This document shows positions 17,862 to 27,072 of a stretch of DNA of 64,000 nucleotides, one piece after another (position 1 is the stretch's first letter; every line of letters starts with the position of its first letter). The DNA comes from Campylobacteraceae bacterium (GTDB lineage: Bacteria > Campylobacterota > Campylobacteria > Campylobacterales > Arcobacteraceae), in assembly GCA_013215945.1 (NCBI GenBank), contig JABSOM010000008.1, positions 1 through 64,000 of the forward strand, given 5' to 3'. The notes beneath the pieces are model-generated. The model was not told the origin of the DNA. It saw only the letters and a list, made by a program, of their open reading frames with translations, and did not search any database. Made by a program: the position numbers and the translations under genes.

Positions 17862-18893
17862 ATGCATATATCTTTTTTAAGCCTTTTTTTGATTCTTTTT
17901 TTCACTGCTTGTTCAAGCAAAATAAATATTAGAAGTATAGAACCCTCAGTTATACAATCTCATAAAATTAAAAATATTCATATTAAACGTTTTTCTAATG
18001 ACAGTATTAATTTAGAAGAAGAAATAAAAGATCAAATGTTTAAGCTTTCTTTTGAAGGAAAAAAATATTTTAATCTTATCAATAATGAAAGACATGCTGA
18101 TATTTTAAAAGAACAAGTGTTACAAGACTCAGGTATTATTCAATTAAAAAAAGAAAATCCAGTTTTTACTTTTCAAGAAGCACAATCCATTTTATGGGGG
18201 AAAATACTCAAAAAAGAAATAGATGAAAATACCTATTATAAAGAAAAAACAAATTATAACAAATGTGTACAATACCTCAAGAATAAAAAAGGGGAAAGAT
18301 ATTGCTCCCAATACTATGAATATGAAATTTCTTGTCTTGAAAAAAAATATCTTCTTCTTGTTCAAATAGAAATAGCAGAAGTTCTTAATGCCCAGACCTT
18401 ATATTTAGGTAACTTTTCTGCAACACATTCAACAACAAAGTGTTCGAATAATCCCTATGGGCAAGATTCTAATAGAAAAGTATTTACAAAACTAAAAAAA
18501 CAAGTTGTTAGTGATTTTATAAAAATAATTGCGCCTTCCTATTCTTATAAATATTTCACGCTCTTAGATTCTCCCTATATTAAATACAGCAGTAAAGAAG
18601 AAGATTTACTAGAAGAGGCACTAAGTCTTATTAAAAACAAACAAATAAAAGAAGCAAGTATTTTATTAAAAGAACTTGTTTTATCAACTAACTATAAGTC
18701 TTATATTGCTTTATACAATCTGGCTTTAAGTCATGAAGCACTCAATGAATTAGAGCGTTCCCTTGCTTATTATTTAAGAGCAAAAGAACTTATGTTTAAT
18801 GAAGATAACAAAGAAGAACTTTCTTCTTCTCTAAAAAGAATTAAAGAAAGTATAAAAAATAAAACCTTAGCTACAAAACAACTAAAGTACTAA
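17862..18893 (+). CDS. Lipoprotein with C-terminal TPR-like repeat region
   Basis: 343 residues. The signal sequence ends in a lipobox FFTAC (Cys17), so it is probably lipid-anchored. The first part (about 35-200) alternates strands and contains several Cys (YNKCVQYL, ERYCSQYY, ISCLEKK, TTKCSNNP), which could form disulfides. About 245-325 is a tetratricopeptide-like helical pair (AALYNLALSHEALNELERSLAYYLRAKEL-like). The N-terminal part resembles CsgG/TolB-type lipoproteins only vaguely. Function is not known. Confidence 0.72.
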   Translation: MHISFLSLFLILFFTACSSKINIRSIEPSVIQSHKIKNIHIKRFSNDSINLEEEIKDQMFKLSFEGKKYFNLINNERHADILKEQVLQDSGIIQLKKENPVFTFQEAQSILWGKILKKEIDENTYYKEKTNYNKCVQYLKNKKGERYCSQYYEYEISCLEKKYLLLVQIEIAEVLNAQTLYLGNFSATHSTTKCSNNPYGQDSNRKVFTKLKKQVVSDFIKIIAPSYSYKYFTLLDSPYIKYSSKEEDLLEEALSLIKNKQIKEASILLKELVLSTNYKSYIALYNLALSHEALNELERSLAYYLRAKELMFNEDNKEELSSSLKRIKESIKNKTLATKQLKY

Positions 18894-18897
18894 AATA

Positions 18898-19923
18898 TTA
18901 AATCCTGTCTTCTTCTTCAAGAATGAATAAATCAGGATTTTGTGTATTTAACGTTTCTATTATATACGTATTATCTTTTTCTTTTAAAGAGACAAAAGTA
19001 TCTTTGTTTTCTTTATGTTCTAATAAAAAAGAAGCTTCTTCGTCTAGCACTTTATTTGTAAAACCTAAACTCTCATATTGAGATTTTAAATCTTCTTTTA
19101 AATTCGAAAAATTTATTTTAGTATTAAAACTTAAAATAATAGGATTAAAGTCGTTTATTTTTAATGTCATTCTTGAAGAAAAATCTTCTATTTCTTCCTT
19201 GTTTTCTTCAAAAATATATTTATAGGTATTAGACAAAGCACTGATTATTAATACATTGGTAAATACTCCTAGTATTGCATTAACACAATAATAAAGAACA
19301 TCATTAAACGACAGTATATTAGAAACAAGGAAATTCAATCCAAAAGCAAAAACAATAGGTACGATAACAATCGTAATAAAACACAAGACTTTATGTTCAC
19401 TTGTTTTATCCCAAGATTCTTTAAAGCCCATACTTTTTTCAAGAGCAATAGAAGGAAAAATTAAAGAAACCCTGCTTAGAATAATACACACATATATTAA
19501 AACTGCAAAAGGAAGAAATATTAGCAGTAAAGAACTGTTTTGTTCTCCCAAAATATATCCTAAAATCCATGTAGGAATACCAAATAATATTAAACCTATA
19601 AAAGCAGAAATTATAACAATTACCATTAACGATAAAGAAGCCTTAAAGTAGTCATACTCTCGTTTTTCAAAAGAAAAAAGACCCCAGGTATTTATCTTTG
19701 AATCTTGCAATAATAAGATTCTATGTGTACTAATTGCAATAGTAATACTAACAATCAGAGATAAAATAAAAAAAGGAACAGCTATATATAAATTATGAAA
19801 ATCCTTGATAAATAAAGCATTTAAAATAATTAATAATAAAGATGGCAATAACAAAGCTCTAAATAAAATGACTCTTTTATTTAAAATAGATGTAATGGTA
19901 TTTAAAAATATTGTTTTATACAT
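18898..19923 (-). CDS. Multi-pass membrane protein of unknown function
   Basis: 341 residues with about six membrane helices between residues 20 and 235, then a soluble C-terminal domain of about 95 residues (DFNPIILSFNTKINFSNLKEDL...). A helix pair with ILGYILGEQ and SWDKTSEHK resembles glycerophosphoryl/DUF975-like membrane domains only in general layout. No ribosome site stronger than AAAGAAT is seen. It is convergent with the lipoprotein gene, 4 bases apart. Confidence 0.65.
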   Translation of the reverse strand: MYKTIFLNTITSILNKRVILFRALLLPSLLLIILNALFIKDFHNLYIAVPFFILSLIVSITIAISTHRILLLQDSKINTWGLFSFEKREYDYFKASLSLMVIVIISAFIGLILFGIPTWILGYILGEQNSSLLLIFLPFAVLIYVCIILSRVSLIFPSIALEKSMGFKESWDKTSEHKVLCFITIVIVPIVFAFGLNFLVSNILSFNDVLYYCVNAILGVFTNVLIISALSNTYKYIFEENKEEIEDFSSRMTLKINDFNPIILSFNTKINFSNLKEDLKSQYESLGFTNKVLDEEASFLLEHKENKDTFVSLKEKDNTYIIETLNTQNPDLFILEEEDRI

Positions 19924-19968
19924 TTGTATTCTTTTTTTTATATTGTTTTTTCTTGTTCATTTTTTTCC

Positions 19969-20463
19969 TTATATTAATGATAAACTCATTTCATTCCATG
20001 TAACACCACCATGAGTTGATGATGATTTCCCTAAATCTTTAAAACCGTACTTTTCGTACATTGTTACCAATTCTTTTTTACAAATAAAGAATATTTCTTC
20101 TTTTTGTAAGTTTTTCATATCTTCAATAAACTTTTTCATTAAAAGTGAAACAAAACCTTGTTTTTGATAATCAGGATGTATCACAACAGACATAACAACA
20201 ATATACTTTCCTTGGCTGTCATGCCCTAACATCTCTTTAAAACTTTCATCAGACAGTTTTACTTCATAGCAGGCCCCAGAATTTATAAAACCAATAATTT
20301 CCTTGTCATTCTCTAAAAGCAAAAAACCTTGAGGAAATTTACTTAATCGTTTTAACATATTATTTTTACTTGCGGCTTCTTCTTTTGAATAAGACAAAAC
20401 CTCAATTTCATAACATCTTTGTAAATCGGGTTCAATAGCATTTCTTAGTTTCACTGTTGACAT
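19969..20463 (-). CDS. GNAT family N-acetyltransferase
   Basis: 164 residues. The acetyl-CoA-binding segment is YIVVMSVVIHPDYQKQGFVSLLMKKFIEDM (about 88-117, with Q-x-Q-G-x in place of Q/RxxGxG/A). The C-terminus KYGFKDLG-SSSTHGGVTWNEMSL resembles arylalkylamine/diamine-type GNATs. It probably acetylates a small amine. A strong ribosome site, GGGGAGGG, precedes the ATG. The M14 peptidase gene lies upstream on the same strand, 26 bases away. Confidence 0.82.
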   Translation of the reverse strand: MSTVKLRNAIEPDLQRCYEIEVLSYSKEEAASKNNMLKRLSKFPQGFLLLENDKEIIGFINSGACYEVKLSDESFKEMLGHDSQGKYIVVMSVVIHPDYQKQGFVSLLMKKFIEDMKNLQKEEIFFICKKELVTMYEKYGFKDLGKSSSTHGGVTWNEMSLSLI

Positions 20464-20489
20464 ATTTTTCCCTCCCCGGAATTTTTATT

Positions 20490-21614
20490 TTATAGTTTAT
20501 CAAGACTTTGATACAAAGCATTTAAACTTGCTTTTCCGAGCTCTTTTGAACGTTTTGCTGACCAACCTACTTTCTCATTAGGCGTTTGCATAGTATCTTT
20601 AAAGGGCATCTCTAGTGTCATTACCAAAGCATTAAAAGCTTCTGCCATATAATTGGTACCTACTGTTGCATTTTCTTTTGCATAAACGTCTTTTTCATAG
20701 CCTACTTTTGTTTGAAAATCAGGGCTTGCTTTGCACAGTGATTCTTGGAAAAAATCAAGAGTTTCTTGTCTTTTTTCATTCCATGAAGGTATTCCTTCTG
20801 AACCATCTATAAAATTATAAGCAAGTTCTTCATCTCCATGAACATCCATACAAAAATCCATTCCTATTTCTTTCATTTTTGCACGTACTAAAAATACCTC
20901 AGGGGATTTTTCCATACTTGCATCCAACCATTCTCTGTTTAAATTTGCTCCCGCTGCATTTGTTCGTAAATTTCCTCTTAAAGAACCATCTGGATTCATA
21001 TTAGGTACTATATAAAAAACGGCATTTTTCAATAATCCTTTTGAAATTGGGTCTTCTTCATCTAAAAGTGCTTCTAACATTCCGTCCATCCACCATTGGG
21101 CCATTGTTTCACCTGGATGCTGTCGTGCAATTAACCAACAAATCTTTTTGTCTTTTCCTTCTGTTCCTATTTTTAGTAAATCCATATCTTGACCATCCAA
21201 CGTGCGGCCTAAATGAATATATTCACAAAGTGGTGACATTTGAGATTTTGAAATAAGCTCATGATGCATTTCCATAGAATAAGGCGTAAAATAAGCATAA
21301 TAAACTACGTCATATAAAGGTTTATGTTCTGTACTTAAGGTTTTTCCATCATAAGAACTCTTTACTCTAAACCAATTTTTTCTATCATAAGAAACAACAA
21401 TATTATAATCACTCCAAGCACTAGAATAAGAAGTCTCACCTGCATTTATTATATTAAGAGTACATGCTTTATTTTTAGCACCACTAAGTTTAAAATAAAA
21501 CCATTGAAAGAAGTCTGAGTTATTGTCTTTTTTAATCTCTAAATTAATTTCACCTGTATCTTTAATATTAATACACTTTATATTTCCTGCGTCAAAATTA
21601 TCACTAATAATCAT
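20490..21614 (-). CDS. M14 family zinc carboxypeptidase, cytosolic CCP-like
   Basis: 374 residues. An N-terminal beta-sandwich (about 1-120) precedes the catalytic domain, as in the bacterial AGBL/CCP subfamily. Zinc ligands are His and Glu of RQHPGETMAQWW (about 166-177) and His of DVHGDEE (about 258-264). Substrate-binding NPDGSLRGNLRTNAAGANLNREW is complete and TLEMPFKD carries the catalytic Glu. There is no signal peptide, so it is cytoplasmic. It probably trims C-terminal residues from peptides; the target is unknown. AAAGGACAGTA precedes the ATG. Confidence 0.88.
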   Translation of the reverse strand: MIISDNFDAGNIKCINIKDTGEINLEIKKDNNSDFFQWFYFKLSGAKNKACTLNIINAGETSYSSAWSDYNIVVSYDRKNWFRVKSSYDGKTLSTEHKPLYDVVYYAYFTPYSMEMHHELISKSQMSPLCEYIHLGRTLDGQDMDLLKIGTEGKDKKICWLIARQHPGETMAQWWMDGMLEALLDEEDPISKGLLKNAVFYIVPNMNPDGSLRGNLRTNAAGANLNREWLDASMEKSPEVFLVRAKMKEIGMDFCMDVHGDEELAYNFIDGSEGIPSWNEKRQETLDFFQESLCKASPDFQTKVGYEKDVYAKENATVGTNYMAEAFNALVMTLEMPFKDTMQTPNEKVGWSAKRSKELGKASLNALYQSLDKL

Positions 21615-21763
21615 TACTGTCCTTTATTCACTTTTAGCTAAAAAACTTCATCCTAAAGATAAAAATAGCTTTCTTATTTTAAAGAATTATTTTAACACAA
21701 TTATATTAATAACTGTAACCCAAGTGTAACTATGAAGCTATAAAATACTAAAAAAGGAATTCA

Positions 21764-23257
21764 ATGAAAAATACTCTTCTTACTAGTCTCGTACTAAGTC
21801 TTAGCGTTTTTACTGGTTGTGCAAATAGTTATACTTCTCAAGGAACACATGAAAGAATTTCTATAAAAAAAATTGCCTCTTATGAATCAAAAATAAAAGG
21901 TGCAAGCGAAATTGTTGCTTATGATATAAAACAACAAAGAGTATTTGTTACCAATGGAAAAAAAAATAGGGTTGATGTTTTAAAATTAACGTTTAAGGAC
22001 AATAAAAGCTCACTTAACAAAATAGCTTCACTTGATTTAAATCCTTATGGTACTGGTGTTAATTCACTCTCTTATAAAAATGGTCTCTTAGCCGTTGCAG
22101 TTGAAAAAACATCTTCTTTTGATTCAAGTAAACACTTACGTGGTTCTGTTGTTATTTTTAATGCACGTTTACAACACCAAAAAACAGTAAGAGCAGGTTA
22201 TTTACCAGATATGGTGACATTTAATGAAGATGCATCTTTAATTATTGTTGCTAATGAAGCAGAACCTAATAAAGATTATTCTTATGATCCTAAAGGTTCA
22301 ATTGGAATTATTGATATAAATAATAATTATGAATACACCGATTTAAACTTTTTTAATATTGACATTCCTAAAGATGTAGTGCTTAAAAAGAATACGCAAG
22401 CAGGACTTGATTTAGAACCTGAATATATTACCGTTAGCAAAAACAAAGCTTACGTTTCTTTACAAGAGAACAATGCTTTAGCTATTGTTAATTTAGATTC
22501 AAAAACAATAGAAAAAATTGTAGCGTTTGGCTTTAAAGATCATTCTTTAGAAGAAAATGCCCTTGATATAGAAGAAGAAGGTAAGATTTTAATTAAAGCC
22601 TATAAAAACTTATATGGCATGTATCAACCTGATTCAATTGCTTCTTATATTGTAAATAACAAAACCTATATAGTAAGCGCAAATGAAGGAGATGGAAGAG
22701 AATATGGGAAATATACAAATGAAACAAAAATTTCTAAACTCAATTTAACCGATGATTTAAAAAGTATTTATAAAAATGAGAATGATTTAAAAATCAATAA
22801 TGAAATGGGAGAAGAAAACAATACGTATACTAAACTCTATACCTTTGGAGCCAGATCATTTTCAATTTGGGATGAAAAAGGAAGTTTAGTTTATGACAGT
22901 AAAAATGAATTAGCACGTTTAACACAAAAGTTTGAAAAAGATCTTTTTAATCAAAGTAAAGGAAAAATGGATAAACGAAGTGGAAACAAAGGAGTAGAAC
23001 CTGAAGCTCTTGCACTTGGAAAGATAAATAACAGATATTATGCATTTATTGGCCTTGAGAGACAAAATGCAATTGTTGTTTATGATATTACTAATCCAAG
23101 AAATGCTAAATTTGTACAATATCTAAATACAAAAAATGCTGATTTAGCACCAGAAGGAATGACTTTTGTAGCTGCAAAAAACTCTCCTAGTAAAAATGCT
23201 CTTTTAATAGTAGGTTTTGAAAACAGTGGTTCAACATCTGTTTTTGAAATAAAATAA
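21764..23257 (+). CDS. Choice-of-anchor I lipoprotein, beta-propeller type
   Basis: 497 residues. The signal sequence ends at FTGC (Cys19), indicating a lipoprotein. A long repeat of propeller-like strands follows: GSVVIFNA, AGYLPDMVTFNEDASLIIVANEAEPN (about 148-172), GLDLEPEYITVS, SANEGDGREYG, GVEPEALALG and APEGMTFVA. These are hallmarks of the choice-of-anchor-I / alkaline-phosphatase-like secreted group. The EGDGRE and EPNKDYSYDPKG segments may bind metal. Role unknown; probably cell-envelope. AAAAAGGAATTC precedes the ATG. Confidence 0.8.
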   Translation: MKNTLLTSLVLSLSVFTGCANSYTSQGTHERISIKKIASYESKIKGASEIVAYDIKQQRVFVTNGKKNRVDVLKLTFKDNKSSLNKIASLDLNPYGTGVNSLSYKNGLLAVAVEKTSSFDSSKHLRGSVVIFNARLQHQKTVRAGYLPDMVTFNEDASLIIVANEAEPNKDYSYDPKGSIGIIDINNNYEYTDLNFFNIDIPKDVVLKKNTQAGLDLEPEYITVSKNKAYVSLQENNALAIVNLDSKTIEKIVAFGFKDHSLEENALDIEEEGKILIKAYKNLYGMYQPDSIASYIVNNKTYIVSANEGDGREYGKYTNETKISKLNLTDDLKSIYKNENDLKINNEMGEENNTYTKLYTFGARSFSIWDEKGSLVYDSKNELARLTQKFEKDLFNQSKGKMDKRSGNKGVEPEALALGKINNRYYAFIGLERQNAIVVYDITNPRNAKFVQYLNTKNADLAPEGMTFVAAKNSPSKNALLIVGFENSGSTSVFEIK

Positions 23258-23263
23258 ATGCCA

Positions 23264-23286
23264 GCCAAAGAAGTTAATTCTTTGGC
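23264..23286 (+). terminator. Terminator after the choice-of-anchor I gene
   Basis: Perfect 9-bp stem GCCAAAGAA (23264-23272) and TTCTTTGGC (23278-23286), loop GTTAA, followed by AAAAGCATATTTTT. Confidence 0.65.
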
Positions 23287-23642
23287 AAAAGCATATTTTT
23301 ACTCTGCTTTATTACTTAATAATGACTTACAAATGACTAATAAAACTTTTCATAAAAATATGTGTAAGAAGGTAACATGATAATATTCTTTTCTTCTCAA
23401 TTAAATGGATTTTCAAAAAAAATAATTTAACAATAATCTTCTTAAAGTAAAATTAAATTGACTGACAGACTCCTATATATCCATCAACACAGGGAATATT
23501 AGGATTCTAGAGCAAAAAAAGGAAATAGGATAATAATTTAAAAAATTTATTAATAATTATTTTACATGAGCTCTTCGCACATTAAGATAAGATTAACATT
23601 TTTTATGGAAGTATTGAAGATAGATACTTTTAAGGAGAAGAA
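23287..23642. other. Intergenic region before the Cache gene, no gene seen
   Basis: AT-rich, with only very short frames (for example ATG at 23369 is closed after six codons). I did not find a convincing sigma-54, sigma-28 or full sigma-70 promoter. The ribosome site AAGGAGAAG ends directly at the Cache gene start. Confidence 0.4.
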
Positions 23643-24092
23643 ATGAATAGATTAATGAAAATTGGTGCAGCACTTATACTAAGTGCTTCTGTATCGTTTG
23701 CAGCGTCGCAAGCAGATTTTGATAACGTTCAAGCGCATATTGAAAAAGCCGTTCAGTTTTGTAAAGATAAAGGTGTAAGCACGTGTGTTGCTGAGTTCAA
23801 CAAAAAAGAAAGTCAATGGGTTACGGGAGATTTATATATCTGGGCAAATGACTTTGAAGGTGTAATTACAGCACATCCAAAAAAACCACTTAAAGGTAAA
23901 AATTTATATAAATATAAAGATTTAGCTGGAACACAATTATTCAAAGCTTTTATTGATAAAGTTAAAGCAGATGGAAAAGGTTGGGTTGATTACGTATGGT
24001 CTCATCCAAAAACAAACAAACAAACTCCAAAAACATCTTATGTACAAGGAATTGGTGAAAATCAATTAATTGGCGCAGGAATTTACAAATAA
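23643..24092 (+). CDS. Secreted single-Cache-domain protein
   Basis: 149 residues. A cleavable signal peptide ends at SVSFA-AS (about 1-20). The rest is a single sCache_2-type sensor domain: DLYIWANDFEGVITAHPKKPLKGKNLYKYKD (about 60-90) and the C-terminal SYVQGIGENQLIGAGIYK. It has no membrane helix beyond the signal, so it would be a free periplasmic ligand-binding protein. A chemoreceptor gene follows after a terminator-like hairpin. A role as periplasmic binding partner of that receptor is inferred. The ribosome site is strong (AAGGAGAAGAA). Confidence 0.85.
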   Translation: MNRLMKIGAALILSASVSFAASQADFDNVQAHIEKAVQFCKDKGVSTCVAEFNKKESQWVTGDLYIWANDFEGVITAHPKKPLKGKNLYKYKDLAGTQLFKAFIDKVKADGKGWVDYVWSHPKTNKQTPKTSYVQGIGENQLIGAGIYK

Positions 24093-24103
24093 TCTCACAT
24101 TTC

Positions 24104-24132
24104 ATGCAAGTTTTGATTTTCAAAACTTGCAT
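24104..24132 (+). terminator. Strong hairpin between the Cache gene and the chemoreceptor
   Basis: Perfect 13-bp stem, ATGCAAGTTTTGA (24104-24116) with TCAAAACTTGCAT (24120-24132), loop TTT, followed by TTAAATTTATTTAACTTT. It could act as partial terminator or RNA stabiliser, making the Cache protein more abundant than the receptor. Confidence 0.75.
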
Positions 24133-24199
24133 TTAAATTTATTTAACTTTAAAATACCAAGTATTTTTAATTTAAGTAAATGGCAAAGAAGGACAGATC

Positions 24200-26074
24200 A
24201 TGTTAGGCATCAAAAATTTAAAAATTGGAATAAAAGTAGTTATTGCACCTGCAATTGCAACTATATTTATGGTAGTTATTGCAGTATTTGCAAACAATGC
24301 TCTTAGAAGCGACAAAGAAACACTAAAAGAAATCGTAGAAGTAAAATTTGAAACCTATAAAATGAGTTCAAATTTATTAACTGATATTGATATGTATCAT
24401 AGTATCTTGTATAAATTGTTTTCTTATGCATCCGGAGGATATGCTCAAAGCCAGATTGATGAACAACTGAATATTTTAAGTAAATTACAAAAAACTATAA
24501 AAAAAGAAGCTCTTTATATATCTAAATCAAAAATTTTAGATAAAAAATCAAAAAAAGCCTTCGCGGCGGCATTAGATGATTTAAGTAATTATGATACTGC
24601 TGTTATAGGCGCATTAGATATGTTAAGTATTGATGTGGGTATGGCTACCCCCATGCTTTCAATTACTGATGAGTTTTTTTTAGCTATTAATATTAAATTA
24701 GATGCCATCAAAAAAGCAGCAATGGATGCAAATAAAACCAGTTTTATTAATGCCTTAGAAAAAATTGATAATACCTTGTTAAGTTTAAATACACTGATTA
24801 TTGTAGCTCTTATTTTATCAATATTTTTTATTATTATAGTTACAAATTCTATTAAAAAACCTCTCTTAGAATTTCAAGAAGGTTTATTGGACTTCTTTAA
24901 ATACATTAATAAAGAAACACAAGATGCTAAACTCATTGATATTTCCTCAAATGATGAAATAGGAATGATGGCAAAAGCAGTAAATGACAATATTTCTAAA
25001 ATTAAAGTAGGAATTGAAGAAGACAATGCAATGGTTCAAAGTGCTATTGAAGGTGCAAACAGAGCTAAATTAGGATTTATGGATGCTAGAATAACAGGAG
25101 ATACTTCCAATCCTTCACTTACTCAATTAAAAGATGTTATTAATGAAATGTTAGAATCAGTTGAAAGTAATATCAACAAAGCAATGGAGGTATTATCGTC
25201 TTATTCAAAATACGATTACTGTTCAAGTATTGATTTAAAGGACATGGATGGAGATATTAAAAATCTTTGTTCTGATATTAATTCCTTAGGTAATGCGGTA
25301 ACAGCGATGTTAGTAGATAATAAAAAGATTGGTTTGGTACTTGCTTCTAGTGCAGAGAACTTATCTACAAATGTTGATACTTTAACCAACTCTGCAAATG
25401 AACAAGCAGCTAACTTAGAAGAAACAGCAGCAGCAGTTGAAGAGATTACAGGAAATATGCAAAGCAATGCAAATCATATTGCTCAAATGGATTCTTATGC
25501 AAATGAAGTTTCAGCTTCTGTTTCACAAGGGCAAGATTTAGCAAGCAGAACTGTTAAATCAATGGAAGAAATCAATGTACAAACAAATGCTATTGCAGAT
25601 GCGATTACTGTAATTGATCAAATTGCTTTTCAAACCAATATTTTATCTTTAAATGCAGCAGTTGAAGCAGCAACAGCAGGAGAAGCTGGGAAAGGTTTCG
25701 CCGTTGTTGCACAAGAAGTAAGAAACTTAGCAGCAAGATCAGCAGAAGCAGCAAAAGAGATTAAAGACTTAGTTGAAAAAGCAACATCAAAAGCAAATGA
25801 TGGAAAAAGTATTTCCGCTGATATGATTGAAGGTTATGAAAAATTAAATTCAAATATTCATAATACCCTGGAATTAATTACTACGGTGTCAACATCATCA
25901 AAAGAACAATTAACAGCAATGGAACAAATAAACGATGCTATTAATGCACTAGATCAAGCAACACAAAGAAATGCAGCAACTGCTAGTTCTACGAATAAAG
26001 TAGCACAAGAAGTAAGTCAAATTTCTGAAAAAGTAGTAGCAAATACCAATGAAAAAGAATTTATTGGTAAATAA
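24200..26074 (+). CDS. Methyl-accepting chemotaxis protein
   Basis: 624 residues. TM1 about 11-32 and TM2 about 193-216 flank a periplasmic helical region of roughly 160 residues without a Cache domain. A HAMP-like stretch (about 217-270) and a second helical linker follow. The signalling hairpin is in the last 240 residues, with the tip DQIAFQTNILSLNAAVEAATAGEAGKGFAVVAQEVRNLA (written here in parts: IAFQTNILSLNAAVEAA, GKGFAVVAQEVRNLA). It signals to CheA/CheW. AAGGACAG precedes the ATG. Its lack of a ligand domain fits the idea that it reads the Cache protein encoded upstream. Confidence 0.93.
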   Translation: MLGIKNLKIGIKVVIAPAIATIFMVVIAVFANNALRSDKETLKEIVEVKFETYKMSSNLLTDIDMYHSILYKLFSYASGGYAQSQIDEQLNILSKLQKTIKKEALYISKSKILDKKSKKAFAAALDDLSNYDTAVIGALDMLSIDVGMATPMLSITDEFFLAINIKLDAIKKAAMDANKTSFINALEKIDNTLLSLNTLIIVALILSIFFIIIVTNSIKKPLLEFQEGLLDFFKYINKETQDAKLIDISSNDEIGMMAKAVNDNISKIKVGIEEDNAMVQSAIEGANRAKLGFMDARITGDTSNPSLTQLKDVINEMLESVESNINKAMEVLSSYSKYDYCSSIDLKDMDGDIKNLCSDINSLGNAVTAMLVDNKKIGLVLASSAENLSTNVDTLTNSANEQAANLEETAAAVEEITGNMQSNANHIAQMDSYANEVSASVSQGQDLASRTVKSMEEINVQTNAIADAITVIDQIAFQTNILSLNAAVEAATAGEAGKGFAVVAQEVRNLAARSAEAAKEIKDLVEKATSKANDGKSISADMIEGYEKLNSNIHNTLELITTVSTSSKEQLTAMEQINDAINALDQATQRNAATASSTNKVAQEVSQISEKVVANTNEKEFIGK

Positions 26075-26098
26075 ATAAAAACCTTCGGGTTTTTATTT
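26073..26098. terminator. Bidirectional terminator with TTCG loop
   Basis: Stem AATAAAAACC (26074-26083) and GGTTTTTATT (26088-26097) around a TTCG tetraloop, flanked by A-rich and T-rich tails. It serves both the chemoreceptor and the convergent 82-residue gene, whose stop codon it overlaps. Confidence 0.85.
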
Positions 26099-26346
26099 TA
26101 AGCTACCTCATAAACGCAATAAACTTTTTCTTTTTTATTAATAAAATCAACAAAAACAAACTCTTCTAAACCACACTCAAACGCTACTTCATTGATATAA
26201 TCAGAATCATTACAATCATCAATAAAAATAAGCTCATAGTCTTTCGAAAAAGGTAAAACAACGCCTTCAAAACCGCATTGTTTTGCAAAAGCAAGTTCTG
26301 TGTAATTTAAATTGCTTAGTTCATTGATTTTATGTGAGTAATTCAT
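26098..26346 (-). CDS. Small acidic hypothetical protein
   Basis: 82 residues, rich in Asp, Glu and Cys (KQCGFEGVV, DDCNDSDYIN, AFECGLEEFVFVDF). No signal peptide or membrane segment. I recognise no family. A short hairpin, CTCTTTTAT/ATAAAAGAG (26353-26375), overlaps its upstream ribosome-site region. The gene may be transcribed with the TetR gene upstream on the same strand. Confidence 0.6.
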   Translation of the reverse strand: MNYSHKINELSNLNYTELAFAKQCGFEGVVLPFSKDYELIFIDDCNDSDYINEVAFECGLEEFVFVDFINKKEKVYCVYEVA

Positions 26347-26431
26347 ATTCGACTCTTTTATATAAGATAAAAGAGAATATCAAATGTAAGTAACAAGAGG
26401 GTTACAAATAGAAGTATAAAATAAGTAGGGT

Positions 26432-27010
26432 TTAATCCAGTAAGGTAAGTACCACATTTGATAACTTATGTAAGCGTTGATTGTCTTTTTCTAAACGTGC
26501 TACTACTCTTATTCCAGAGAACAAAACATAAATCATATAACTCAAACTTTTAATGTCTTTGTTTTGAGATATCTCCCCTGATTTTTGTCCTTTTTTTAAG
26601 CACTCTAAAAACATAGCTTCAAAATTATCTTTATTCATTAAAAGGGCTGTATTTATACTGTCATCTTCACATGATAATTCAGTAGTTGTATTAACAACAA
26701 AACAACCATTATTATTATCATTAAAAGAATCATCAATAAAAACTTGAAAAAGTTTTTTTAAAGCTGTTTTGACACTTTTTTCGCTTTGAAGAAATTCACG
26801 TGTTATTTTAATATTTTGATTGCAGTATAAAGCAAGAGCTTGTTCAAAAAGATTCTTTTTACCACCAAAAGTATCGTACAAACTTCCTCTATTAATCCCA
26901 AGAGCATTTACTAAGTCTTGAATAGAAGTTGCATGATACCCTTTATTCCAAAATAAAAGCATGGCTTTTTCTAAAACATCATCTTTGTCAAACAATTTAA
27001 CTCTTGGCAT
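26432..27010 (-). CDS. TetR/AcrR family transcriptional regulator
   Basis: 192 residues from the ATG at 27010. This start is chosen because GGAGAAAATA precedes it and MPRVKLFDKDDVL is the usual family opening; the frame extends five codons further. The HTH is KGYHATSIQDLVNALGINRGSLYDTFGGKKNLF (about 22-54). NNGCFVVNTTTEL (about 100-112) fits the TetR_C_11/NemR-like branch. It lies 62 bases behind the SDR gene on the same strand and is probably co-transcribed with it. Two palindromes upstream of the SDR gene are likely its operators. Confidence 0.85.
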   Translation of the reverse strand: MPRVKLFDKDDVLEKAMLLFWNKGYHATSIQDLVNALGINRGSLYDTFGGKKNLFEQALALYCNQNIKITREFLQSEKSVKTALKKLFQVFIDDSFNDNNNGCFVVNTTTELSCEDDSINTALLMNKDNFEAMFLECLKKGQKSGEISQNKDIKSLSYMIYVLFSGIRVVARLEKDNQRLHKLSNVVLTLLD

Positions 27011-27072
27011 TATTTTCTCCATCATTATCTTTGCTTATTATAGCAAAGATACAATTATCCCCGAATATTTTT

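Noticed and set aside
23264-23300. Sigma-54 promoter at the TTGGC sequence
   Set aside because: No GC dinucleotide at the required spacing; the TTGGC is part of a terminator stem.
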